Shown: one piece after another, positions 1-12,800 of the stretch
Layout of the letters: every line of letters begins with the position of its first letter
Position numbering within the stretch: position 1 is the first letter of the stretch
Origin: Euleptes europaea
Taxonomy: Eukaryota > Chordata > Lepidosauria > Squamata > Sphaerodactylidae
Length of the DNA: 64,000 nucleotides
Direction of reading: 5' to 3'
NCBI RefSeq assembly: GCF_029931775.1
Contig: NC_079321.1
Location: 69,203,524-69,267,523, forward strand
Notes under the pieces: generated by a model
Told to the model about the DNA's origin: nothing
The model's input: the letters and a program-made list of their open reading frames with translations, nothing else
The model's database searches: none
Program-made: the position numbers and the translations under genes

Positions 1-200
1 TTTTTTTTAATTCTTCCATATCTTTCCCATGTAGGAATTCTGTTATTTTGGCCATCCTCATAGGCATCCAGAATTTCTCCAATCACGCATTGAAGGTTTA
101 TTCACTTGCTTCCAAACTTTAGCGGTTACAATTCTTGCAGCAGCAAAAGTATATTGACAAGTGACCCTATCATTACTACCCCTATTTTCTTGTGGAATGC
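1..200 (-). mobile_element. L1 LINE ORF2 3' fragment
   Basis: Closely matches 17740-17940, the C-terminal coding end of the larger L1 in this window. Minus-strand reading contains GIPQENRGSNDRVTCQYTFA and AKVWKQVNKPS. It probably continues beyond the left edge. Confidence 0.75.
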
Positions 201-600
201 CTGGGCAGGGCTTCTCCTGCGCTCTCTGAAAGTGAAGGGGCGAGCATCCTTGGAACTGTGCTGTTCTCACCTTTCCTTCCCAGCCTCGCTTTGGCAGTGT
301 TTGGTGGGGAGGGGAAAGGCTGACCGAGCGTTTGGGGCTTCTGGGGAGGGGTGTGCCTGGTCATTTGCAGAACGGATGAACTCCATGAGACAACGTTGCA
401 AGGTGGCCCATATTAAAAGTGTCCACGGGGTTATAACTGGGTGGCTGCAGTCACTGCCCTGCAGCGATTATTCAAAGCTCCCTCGAACCCACAACTTAAG
501 TAGCATTACGTGGATGGAAGCTCTACTGAGAATAATTTCTTGGAATGTGGTTAGGATCACAGTATTGTTACAGTGGGATAGGACGGTGGCACACTGTATT
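200..600. other. No recognised feature
   Basis: RWDD1 intron 1 sequence. No family recognised; open frames here do not resemble any protein. Confidence 0.4.
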
Positions 601-601
601 A

Positions 602-872
602 TTTATTTTCTTCATTTATATCCTGCCTTTCTCCCCAATTGAGACTAAAAGAGGCTTACATTATTCTCAGCTCCGCCGTTTTATCCTCACAGCAACCCTG
701 TAAGGTGGGTTAGGCGGAGGGTGTGATTGGCCTAAAGTCACCTAGTGAGCTTCCATGGCAGAGTTCGAACATGTTCAAACGCAGCAGAGTTTGAACATGA
801 GGATTTGAACCTGGTTCTCCCAGGTCCTAATTCAGCACGTTTATCACTTCACCGCACTGGCTCTCAGTTATG
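602..872 (-). mobile_element. tRNA-derived SINE, squamate type
   Basis: Read on the minus strand it starts with a tRNA-like head ending near 872 (GAGCCAGTGCGGTG) with a B-box-like GGTTCAAATCC. The usual body follows (GTGACTTTAGGCC, CTTACAGGGTTGCTG) and then an AT-rich tail near 605. It is diverged. Confidence 0.6.
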
Positions 873-1009
873 TGCTGCTCTACAAAATGTAGATCCAGAG
901 TTATTTTCTATACTCAATTCAAATGATTTTGGGATTGGGTCACTCCAGCCCTTGGTCACAGACTCTCATGCTGGATATATTGGGTAAGTCATGTAATAGG
1001 ATCGCTTTA

Positions 1010-1910
1010 GATTACTGGCGGCCAGTGCAGCATCTGCGTTATAAGTGCCAAGAGTTTTGAGGTGATGCTACACTCATAGACCATATCTGTCTAATTCAGA
1101 GGTATCCCAAATCTGCGTTCCCATGTAGCCTTTTCAGCCAGCACATAAGGAGATAATTGAAAGAACGGGTCCAGAGTTTGTGGGTGCTCTTGGATCAGGC
1201 CAGTTGCTGGCTAAGCAAGTGGGCAGTTGTGGCTAGGAGTGACTTTTACCAGCTTTGACTGGTTAGCCAGCTGTGGCCTCTCCTAGGCAGAAAAGATCTG
1301 GCCACTGTAGTGCATGCCCTAGCTAAATCTGTATTAGATTACTGCAATGCGCTCTACATGAGACTGCCCTTGAAAAGGTGCAGAATGCTGCAGCCAGGGT
1401 GTTGAAAGGAATGGGCCATAGCGACCGTATCATTCCAGTCTTGGCCCATCTACACTGGTTCCCAGTCTGATTCTGGGCACAATTTGGTGCTGTGTTGACC
1501 TTGACAGCTGTATATGACTTGGCACAAACATACCTGAAAGATCACTTACTCCCTTATGAACTTACCTGACCACTACAGTCATCTTCCAAGGCCCTGTTTT
1601 GGGTGCATTTATGTTCTGAGATTAGGTGAGTAGAAACCTGGTAGAGGGCCTTCTTGGTCATGGCGTCGAAAATCTGGAACTCTCTCTCCGGAAAGTTGCC
1701 TGTCCCCTTCTGTTGCCATCTTTTGCTAGCTGGTAAAGACTTTTTTTGTTTCATCTAGCTCAGTGATCCCTTCTTCCTGCCCTATGTTTTAATTGTTGCT
1801 TTTATATTTTTATATGTATATTTTTAGCTTGGTTTTGTTTGAAGAATATACTTTTGTTTGGTTTTAATGATTTTCAAGATGTGGTTTTTTTAATGTATGT
1901 TTTTAGGGCC
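1010..1910 (+). mobile_element. Decayed CR1/L2-clade LINE, ORF2 C-terminus and 3' region
   Basis: Around 1330-1460 the + strand decodes to DYCNALYMRLP, followed by a QNAAAR-like and LHW-like stretch. These are typical of the region after the reverse transcriptase in L2/CR1-clade LINEs. Many frame breaks; ancient. Confidence 0.55.
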
Positions 1911-2588
1911 CCAGTCAGGGGCTGCCCTCTTTAGCTCCATGCTTCGGGATGGCATGTACAGAAACACACAGGCATGCCTGCCTCCAAAGGGGAGACTCCT
2001 TTCACAGGTCCTACAGCTGCTGGAGCATGCAGAGGACAGGATAAGTGAGACGGAGTGGTGGTGAGGAAAGAAGGTTGCAATGGAGGAGACAGAGACTCTC
2101 CATTTTCATCAATATTGAGACAACAGGTCCTTGTAAAAGGGTTTCTGTACCTCAGCGTGGACCTCTAAACAAAATGTTTGAATGCCTCTAGTATAATCTA
2201 CCTGTTACATTTTCATCCTGCTCCTTCTCCAAGGTGCTCAGGAAGTGAAGTGTTTCTTTCTGTTCTATCTGTACAACAACCTGGTGAGTTAGATTTAGTT
2301 GACAGAAAAACAGGCCCCAGGTGACCAATGAGATTCATAATAAAACAGAGATTCCAACACAGGTTTTCCTGCACTAAGGGCTTCACTTTCTGTACATCAT
2401 TACCTTAGTGTAGACTAGTCGTGAAAAGTATAATGAACTTTCATAAACTGTGACAAAGTCAGCCACTGATCCATCTTCATGGTCATTTTTCACATCTTTA
2501 TGATGTATTTATTGTTGTTGTTTAATATTTGTATAATGCTTTCAAGTGTTCAAGGATTTTTGTATATGTCATCTTGTTTACAATTTTT
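1911..2588. other. No recognised feature
   Basis: Intronic sequence of RWDD1. I see no gene or named repeat. Confidence 0.4.
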
Positions 2589-2870
2589 TTTTACAAAATT
2601 TATATCCTACCTTTCTGCCTTCCCAAGGGCCACCAAGGCAGCTAATAATTTAAAACATACATTATAAAATCACATTTTAAAACCACTAAAATCAACACAC
2701 ATACCCCTAAGCATACACCATTAAAACTAATTAAAATAGTTAAAATATGTACAAAGACATAAAAACAGCAATTAAAACATTGATCAGGAAGGAGGGATCA
2801 CAGGGGGAATTCCAAATGAAACAAAAAAGTCTTTACCTGCTGGCAACAGAATAACACTTTACCAGGCAAC
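2589..2870 (-). mobile_element. LINE 3'-end-like fragment
   Basis: Minus-strand AT-rich tail followed by a GGCAGAAAGGTAGGATATAA-type end, as in 3' ends of reptilian L2/CR1-like elements. Diverged. Confidence 0.4.
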
Positions 2871-3870
2871 AGAACAACACTACCAAGTCAGTATTATTAT
2901 CCCTATATTGCAGATGGGGATATGAGACTGTGGCTATATAGATGGTTTGTGGCAGAGATGAGGCACTGCAAAATATTCTTTATAAGACCAAACTGCACCC
3001 CATCATTCTCATAGATTGGTTTAGAGGCGTGGACTGGTTTAGAGGTGTGAAGTTGTGGTAATGCATGCAATCATTTGTCTAGTCAAAAGTGTCCACAGAG
3101 TCCAGATTGTAACTGTAGTACAAGTGGTTCTATTGACTTGGAGACTATAGGTACAGTCACATGTTAATAATAAGGATCATGTGCCCATCCAGACCCCACA
3201 ATTGGTGTATTTCAGGGCATCGGCCTGTGTAGATTTCCCTTTTATCCACAAGACTGGCCAGGACCTTTGTGGATTTGGTGTGACTTAGTCTGTATGTCTG
3301 GCTTATCCCTTCTGATATGGAGTTTTGGAGGGGGGGAAAAAAGGATTGCTTGCCTTTGCCAGAAATGCTTCCTATGCTCCTGGCTGCTCACTTAAGGCCA
3401 AATCCCTTATGTAATTGGACTTCATTTGCCGCAAATTCTTCTCTAAAATATTTAGAATTAGTATTGCACCTTAACTTGAGCCAGGGCTTAGCTCTGGAAT
3501 CTTTTCAATATGAAGTATGTATGAAGTAGTACCATCTGGAAGAGTGCTTCTGAGCATATGCAGCATATATTTCTTTGCCACTGTGTAATGATAGCTGCCG
3601 TTGCTCACTGGGACTGGGAACAGGATTTCGATGGACGTGTTTGCTTATGCAATCTTGATCCCTACTATCTCTTGCTCAAAAACTCACGTGTTGATTTAGG
3701 GTCTCGGTAATATCTTGTTGGACAAGTACAATTTGAAGCGATTTGTTTACTTTTCTGTTAACAGCTAAGCCAGTTTACATGTGGGTTTTCAATGATGCAG
3801 CTAAACAAAAACACCAGCATCTGTGCCAAATAACTTCCTTGACTCTACTTGTTACTCCTTTCTTCAACAG

Positions 3871-6800
3871 TGCTCTCAGAAAATCCAACCAGTTTCACCA
3901 TCACTGTGACATCTGAAGCAGGGGAAAATGATGAAAGTAAGTTGAATGCATTTACATATTCACATGAAAAGAAATCTCTCATAGACAGATTTTGAATCAA
4001 AATTAAAGGTTTCACAATGTGACATGGACTGTGCAGGGTGTACAGTTTGTGTGTGTAGTAAAATCCATTTTGTTTTGCATAGATTTAGTGTGGCCTTTTG
4101 TTTTATTTGTGTCTTTGGGGCTCTGATAGAGGAAGACTGTTTTGAGGCAAGTATAGGGAAAACAGGCTGAAATCCATGCTCAGCTGTGAAGCGCTGGGTG
4201 ATCTTGGGCAGCAGGCTTTGAGTGTGCAGAGGAAAGTGGTATACCACCACTCATCCTCCTCAGTGGCTGAATCTGTCCTTTCTCAAGGTTTACTTACTGT
4301 CCTTTGGCAGGAGGGGGCATTTACAGAGAACATGTAAAGTCCCATCATGCTTGGCACAAACCACAGGTTTATTTTCTGGATTTTTGAGGGTTAATGATCA
4401 CACAGTTCAGACCTAAGGACTTTATCAGTGTTGTCTCAGGAGCAAGTCCCATTTTATTCAATGGAGCTTATTCCATGATGAAGTGTGCATACAATTGCAG
4501 CCTAGAATATGTAGCACATATGCAAATATTTTTTCCTACTTGTAGACAGTAAGCGTACCAGATGGGTGGATTGATGATCTCCCACTACAGGTAGACTCTG
4601 TACAGTTAAACATTGCCTGGGGATAAGCTAACCTACTTCAGAGGGTTGTTGTGAAGTCACATTGCCAGAATGAGTTTCTTGAGTTAAGGCAAGATGCAAA
4701 CGTAATGCAATAAATATTTTTATCAGAAAGTAACACTGCAGTTAAATGTTCTATATTGAAAGTATATCTGTATATATAACTACTATGGGACAATTGGGCA
4801 TGCAAGGCAGAGTAGTACATTTCAGCCAGAGAGGTTTTTTCCCCTTGTTTTGTTTGCAACTATTCCCAGCTAAAGCAACAATCTGCTCTTAAACATTTAA
4901 TAGCTCCTTGTATTTCTGCAGTGGGAAATTATGTGAAGAAAACAAGCAAAGGAAGGTCTAACTGCACATCCGGTGCTTTCCTGCATGTCCATGTTCTGTT
5001 GTCTTTGGATCCTGGCCTTCCTGTAGCTCTATGTGTATCAAACAGTGGAACATCCTTCTGTCCACCGTTTATGACTGTTTTGCCTTCGCTGCAGCCCAAA
5101 ATGTCCCTCAAAGTGCTGCTCCTGGGGGACCATGTTCTGTGGACAGAAATCCTTCTGTCTGTGGGAATGCTCCACTTGATAACACTTTCCTCTTTTTTTT
5201 TTGGATTTTCTGATATGTTGGCACAGCAGTGAGACTGTTATCTACTGTGCTTAAAATGCTGGTGTCACAAGTCAGGGTTAGGTCAGTGCACTTGTTTACT
5301 GTATTGCCAAACTGTATTGTTAACCGTATTCATCTATGACAAAAAATGAAAGGAAAGAATGGCTTACTCGTTTTTTAAGCTTGAAAATCAGTTTAGAAAT
5401 ATTTCACTTGTTAATTTTTCTGTGGTTCTCTACTACTTTGAGGTGAAAGGCAGGTATTATAATAAAAATAATTGCTTTTCACTGCAGGGCTACTTTATAT
5501 ATATATTGTGTAAGAAAGGCAGTTCAAGTGGATGTTTTCCAATGGAGTTTGTTACACAGACGTGGTCTTGGGAGGAATCTGATACCTGTTGTGATAGTGG
5601 CTCAAAGGATACATAATAGCAGCAGATCCGTTTATTAAATCCAAGTCTGCATATTGAGGTAAAAGCAGGGCAGGGGAGTATGATGCTTAAAATAAAAAGT
5701 GCCTATGTGATTGATCCTTGCACCCATTGCTTATCTCCCAGTGAATTTTTCTTCATCAAGCTTGCCTTGGCTGAGGAGAAATGCCTTTGAAAGGATAAAT
5801 TGCAGACAAATGCAGTTTAGTATCCCTGTCTGTGAAAACAAGAGTTCTCACAACAACCCTACATTGCACAGGATTCATGTAGGTCCAGCATTAAAGCTTA
5901 TGGTTCTGCTGCTGTGCCATGGCTGTTTGAGAAACTGTGACTGTCCACTTTCCGTAGTATCCTTCAAAAGCAGATTGTACCATATGTGACTCACCTTTTC
6001 ATGGAATATCTTTAGATTTAGAACATTTTCATGGCTGGTTCATTACGATGACTTCACAGAACAAAAGTGCATGCTTATTTGCTTTTATTTTCTGGACCCA
6101 AAATGGTGGTCACTTCCGTGCCAATCCATCAAGACAAAATATGATTTGCTTGCTCAATAATATGCCACAGAGTCAAATAAAATCCTGAACAATGTTGGAG
6201 CCTCTCATCGTACTTGATATGGCTGAAAGCCCAGGAATGTGGATTGATAAAACAAAAAGGTGGAAGGCAAAGCATCTGAATCGATTGGGCTCTGTGAGGC
6301 AGAGTGTTCCACAGCATAGGATGGCAAGCATAGGATAGCAAGCTTTCTCCTCCTCCCCAGTTGTGTTGGGAAGGGCAAATGAGTATAGGAATGCTATGTT
6401 AGCGTCCTGTAACGGCCTGTGGCTAAACAAATAAATGAATTTCATCTATGTTAGCGTCCTTTAATGTGATGAGCTGGGATTGGTTCAACATTTGAGCACA
6501 ATAGTTTGCCACAGTTTTCACTACACAATTGCATAGAAAAGATGAAAAGGTGACAAATGACCTGACTGTGTTGTGAGAAAGGTGGGGTATAGAAATACCC
6601 TAAGTAAAAAAAATGGTCTGGCAAAAAAATCTGTATCCATTTGTGTGGTAAAAGGCATAAGGACACCAACCAGAGGCATTTAAAACTGCCATCAAGTTGC
6701 TTCCTTGTTTGTGTGAGCAGAGTTTTTATGGGTGTGTATAAAGTGGGTGTGTATAAAGTGCCGTCCCAGCTGACTTACGGCGACACCGTGAGTTTTCAAG

Positions 6801-9800
6801 GCAAGAGACATTCAGAGGTATTTGCCATTGCCTGCCTCTGCATGGACTGAGAGAGTTCTGAGAGAACTGTGACTAGGCCAAGATCATACCCACAACAGGC
6901 TTCATGTGGAGGAATGGGGATTCGAATCCGGTTCTCCAGATTAGAGTCCACTGCTTTTAACCAAACCGAGTTCCTGTTAAATAGTTTTTAATGAAATGCA
7001 TTGAGGGCAGATGTTAAATAGCAATGGCTAATGTCTGACGCAATTCTCTCTGCGTTGTCTGGGGAAGGCAGTGGCAAACCACCCCGCAAACAAAGTCTGC
7101 CTTGGAAACGTCAGGATGTGACGTCACCCCATGGGTCAGGAATGACCCGGTGCTTGCACAGGGGACCTTGACCTTTACCTGTCTCTTGTACCACAGCTGT
7201 TCAGGCAACCCTCAAATTCACATATGCAGAGAAATATCCAGATGAAATCCCCCTCTGTGAACTGCTTTCTCAAGAAAATCTTGAGGATAATGATGTAATG
7301 GACATCCTGAAATTACTTCAAGAACAGGTAAGAACTATCCAGAACATGGAGAGTCGTCTTAGTATCACGATAAATTGGTTGAACATCAAGAGATGGATAT
7401 TTCTTATTGTTTAAGGCTTCACAAACAAAGGATTAGACAGTCATATTTTTGTTTTTTCCCTCTTGCACAAACACAAAGGCATATAAAATACCTGTGAATA
7501 CCATAATTTTCAGAAAACTGCAACTCATGTAATGTTGGTCCCTTCCGTATAGCTGATGTAGGTGAGAATTCATCTGTACTACCTCTTGCGTACAATATGT
7601 GTGTTGCTGCTGTAGCACTCCAAGTTTATTAAGCCAGAATAACTAGCTTTTCCTGACTTCACAACTGCTGAAGCAGATGAATATGCACTGAAGAGTTAGA
7701 AACTATGCTGTCCCTTGATACCCTCAGATTGTGGGTATGACAAGTGTTTAATAAGTGTAAAAGTCTACATTAAGAAATGTTGAATATGCTCATATGAATT
7801 CCAAAATTTGCAATATCTATTAAAGTATGTTGTCTAAATCATCACTTGGTGTTTTCTAATCCAGAGGTCTGCAGCCTATGACTACAGAATAAAATATGGC
7901 TCAGTACAGAACTATTAGGACTATTTAAAAAAGAAAAGAAAATGAGGTTAGGGTATATTGGAGGGGTAGATTGGATACTAGAATGACCAGTTTGTGAAGG
8001 AAATAGCAGGCAAAGATTTTTGTGGCACTAAAGGGCTTCTTAGAGATGCTTTACAGAAAGAGAAATGGTAGAAGTGAACAGTTGCCAGTAATCCAAGTGT
8101 GAACCATGCACAGATTTATACTAAAACAATCTGTGGTCCTGTGTGTATTTATTATTTATTCTGAGATCTTGTATGTGCTGCTTCCTAATAAAGGCTTGGC
8201 AACAACCAGTGTTCAGGCTGCAGAAACTTTATGGATTATTAATCAACATCTCAGATCTCAGTAAGGTCAAGTAGCTTCAGTTGCGGCCCAGGAGGATGAA
8301 CCACACACAGTCCATGTTGGAAGCAATTAAGCCACAGTTTTTATTGCAGGAGCACAGACACAGCATGGGGATGGATCACCTCATTGGGTGACCAGCCCAC
8401 CACCCAATATGACCCATACACCCAGCCTGCCTGCCAGGGGAAACCATGGAGTGGCAACCCAGGAACCACCTGGCTTTGAGCCTCTGTGTGATTCCCCTAC
8501 CATCTGGTGGTTTGAGCCAGCTGACAGCCCCCAAGCTGGGCATGCTGCTGATCAGCCTCCACCCCCAGGACCCCTTATGGGGGTCCCCAAAGGGAGGAGG
8601 TGAGCATGCAGGCACGGCCTTCCCCAAACTGGATTCGTCCCAATTCCCAAACCGCCACCAACTGTGACAAAGTAGACAAAGCAATAAACTATAAGCAGCT
8701 GTAAAACCAAAATAGCACTATATCGATATACCGTAAAACATAGAATCATAGAGTTGGAAGGGACCACCAGGGTCATCTAGTCCAACCCTCTGCACAATGC
8801 AGGAAACTAATAACTACTTCCCCCCACATCCCCAGTGACCCCAACCCTCTCCCCGCCATGCAGGATCCCATAATCAAAGCACTCCCGACAGATGGCCATC
8901 TAGCCTCTGCTTAAAGACCTCCAAAGAAGGGGACGCCACCACCCTCCGAGGCAGCGCATTCCACCGTCGAACAGCCCTCACCGTCAGAAAGTTCTTCCTA
9001 ATGTTTAGGTGGAAACATAAACAAACCAATAATAAGAAACAAGAAACCCTAACCATTGCACCAAGGGGAGGGTGGACGGGAGAGCTGTTGCAAGAAAGGG
9101 GCTCAGCCTCGGCAGCTCTCAGCTATAAAGGGGGAGGGTGGGCCAACGATGTGTCTATGCCACATGTCTGTGCGACCCCCTCCCCTTCTGGTCGGCACCG
9201 TGACTGGGCAGCCAGAAGACCTCTGTCTGGTGTTGCGGACCCGCCCCTGGGCCAATGCCGCTGTCTGGAGCTGGCCGGATGAGCTCCTCTCCATGCCTCT
9301 CCCCCACCTTGTGCCGCAAATACTGCTCATCAGGTGAGTCTGGGGCTGGGCTTATGCAAATAAACTTTTAAGTGCTTTTGATTTCTTGCTCTGAATTTTT
9401 GTTGTAGTTTGTCTCTAATTATAAAAGGTAGCTGACCACAGTTTTAATCAGAAGAAACATTTTGTTGCAATGAAACTTGCGTAAATAAAAATACCTAGGT
9501 TTGTATGTGATTTTGATTGTTTTTGCAATTGTGGAATCATTGCTGGATTATCCAACGTATTGACAGAGTATGGAGTGTTCCATCCCACTAACACAGTTCA
9601 AGGTACAAAAATAGCTTTCATACTGGTTTTACACCAAGTAACATCACACCAGTTCTGGAATACATAAGTCTCACTGATAATACACCATTAATTATCCTCT
9701 TACATGAAGAGATTCATCTAGAGGCTTTTATCAAGTTTGGGTTGTGTAGTAAATACGTCTTCATTTCCTGCCTGCCTACTTTATACTTGTTCTCAGTCAC

Positions 9801-12800
9801 TATTGGCGATTCCATATGTTCTTTTCCTTAATTTTTTATTTGCAGTGTTCCATTACAATTTCAATATTTCTGTTTATGATTACACTCTTAATTTGGGGAT
9901 GTTGTCTTTTTGTATTTTAGGCGGAAGAGAATCTTGGCATGGTAATGATTTTCACACTAGTGTCAGCTGTACAAGAGAAGTTAAATGAAATGGTAGATCA
10001 GATAAAGACAAGAATAGAAGAGGAAAAGAAACAGAAGGAAATAGAAGAAGAGGAAGCAGAAAAGGTGCACGAAAGTTATTTTGGAGTTGTTTTCAGTATA
10101 TGTGACCCTCCAGTTGTAAGCTTGGCTATGTGTAGCATGAGTTCGATAAATAGTCTTCTTGCTTGCTAAGGCTGCAATCCTTCGGGCACTTCGCTGGGAG
10201 TAGGCCCCATGAGTAACATGTAATTCATTTCTTGAGCAGCTGCCAGCACCTGGCATGAGCCAGTGATGTCATCACCTGGCACACTAGCCACTCAGCTGGC
10301 ATGTTCCTGCATGGTAGAGCTGGTGCCTCTAACAGTAGTGTGGTGTAGTGGTTAGAGTATCAGACGACAGCCTGGGAGACCCAGGTTCAAATCCCCACTC
10401 TTCCATGGAAGCTTGCTGATCCTGTTTTCTGCGTTGTATTTAGTATATATGGGGGGAAAGGAAAGGCACAACGCAGTAATTTGTTCCTTGCCTTTTCACA
10501 GATCAAAATCTGTATCTTATTGGGTCATCGTGAAATTGCACCAGTAGCAAAATGCCTTCTTAAGACAAAGTGCAAGTCACAAAATAGTTAGCAAGCTTTT
10601 AAGTCTCGCAGCCTCACACTTAGGCTGGATGTTAAAACAAAAATGAGATAGCATGAAAAGAGATTAAGATGTTTCTGACAAAGGATATGGTGGAGGCCTT
10701 TGCCCAACACAATGACTGAGATAAAGTTTTTTTTATCCCTGAGGCCTTTTTTGTCAGGTTCTTCAACAGGAAATTTGGGGGAGCATTGAAAAACTGTAGT
10801 GAAACATTCTGCCTTTTATAATGAGCGAGATAGTTAGACCTAAACAGCTTTTAAATTCAAGATGCATTTCAGCACCTAGAAGGATACCTAACCTTTGTGA
10901 GAGGAGCATGCAGGCCCTGTGTTCTCTGTTGTCCCTTTGACCTGACTCTTCCCTTGTGGTTGATCTTTTCACTTCTCCTTCAAACCACTGTGACAGACGA
11001 ACCCACAGACTAGATAACAAGTAGCTTATAGCTATAAGGTAGTATCAGATGCATTAGCTTGTAGTTTTCTCTCAAGTATTGGATAAATTTGCAATTTGAC
11101 TTGTCAAAATCTAAGGCATTTATGATTTCTAAATCCCATAAATATGTCAAATATTGCCATTTTTTATGCTAAGCTACATTTTATGTTGCTAAATAGGAAA
11201 ATAAGTTTAGATTTGGTAGGACAGTAAGTAGTGCCTATATTTCAGTTTTTCCCCAAATTTTCTTTCTTTTTTTCTGGGGAAGAAAACAACAACACTTTTT
11301 TGCCCCTGTGGCTTCAAAATTTATGGAAATTTTTAGATCTCTAGCCCTGCATTTGGAAATCGAGTTAATTGGGTGGGTTTGACTTATGTATTACTTGGTG
11401 AAGTGGAATCCGCCTGCCATGATTGGGCTTAGGGGTAGCAGTTTGTGAAGGTTTAGATTTGAATGCTTAGAAGTGCATGCATTTTAAATGGGGGTGGGGG
11501 GTAAAGATGACTTTGTTGGAATAGATAAAAGAGTTGCATGTCTGTGCCTAGGGTATTCTTTCTGAGTTTTATCTTAACATTTCCCCTTTCGTACAGCAAT
11601 GCTTCCATGGCACTCCAGTCACCATTGAGAATTTTCTAAGCTGGAAAGCAAAATTTGAAGCAGAGATCTTAGAAAATAAAAGCAAAAAGATGAAAGAGGA
11701 AGAACAGTCAGGCAAAAATAAATTAACCGGTAAGCTATTTTACTCAGGCCTGCTCTCATATTTGAACGGTCTACATGTTTCCATCCAACCGAGACTGAAC
11801 AGAATGCCAGTAATTAGAGTCCGGTGAAGGTTTTCCATCAGAAATGTTGAGAAATGATGTGGCTGTTTTCCAGCAGGCACAGATTTGATCTGTAGCCAAC
11901 ATGGTGTAGTGGTTAAGATAATCCAATTCTTATCCGGATAACCGTGTTTGATTCCCCGGTCCTCCACATGAAGCCTGCAGCTAGTCACGGTTCTCTCAAA
12001 ACTCAGCCTCCACTACATCACAAGGTGCCTGTTGTGGGGGAGGGAAGGGAAGGTGATTGTAAACTGCTTTGAGACTCCTTTCGGTAGAGAAAATGGGGTA
12101 TAAAAACCAACTCCCCCCCCCTCCTCCTCCTCCTCCTCCTCCTGCTTTCAGTCTTGTCTTCGAGGGGAAGTTAAACAGCAGTCAAGTCTGCCTTTGTGTA
12201 CTTTTAGATGTACATGTGATGCAACTTTTGTGATTGGCTTGGCGAAACATGTTGTGCGTTCCTGATCCAAATTTTATTTCAAACCTTTTCTTATAGGAAA
12301 GCAGTTGTTTGAAACAGATCATAATCTTGATACGTCGGACATCCAGTTCTTAGAAGAAGGTAATATTATTATTATTACTGTATCCATTGTTATACATTGT
12401 AGCTGTTCAAACTAAGATCACAATGTGCCCTTTGTAATCCATTGAATGTTGCTTCTTGTCCTTGTTGAAGTAGATGGAAGATGCTTTTGAAAGGGAGACC
12501 TTTCTTTGACTCCTAGGTCAGGGCCTTATCACGTAACGGGAAGTCTGAGACATGCCTCCTCTCTTATGGAAGCAAGAAACTGGCCAAGTAACTCTTCAAT
12601 AATGCAGGTGGGCTGACATGCATGGGATAAAATTAAATAAGTCTACACTCAGTGAGTTCTTGGAGTGGGCTACTGTCTGGGAATGCTACCATGTATAACC
12701 CTTGGAGCCCTGACCTGGATGGCCCAGGCTAGCCTGATCTCGACAGATCTCAGAAGCTAAGCATGGTCAGCCCTGGTTAGTATTTGGATGGGAGACCACC

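Noticed and set aside
106-642. 178-aa open frame
   Set aside because: It runs from an antisense L1 piece through unrelated sequence into a SINE, with no domain.
1-3870. RWDD1 exon 1
   Set aside because: No MTDYGEEQ-type coding sequence or CpG-rich promoter was seen; it must lie upstream of the window.
8280-9345. Solo LTR call
   Set aside because: It has a polyA-like and a TATA-like signal, but on opposite strands, and no TG...CA ends with a target duplication could be found.
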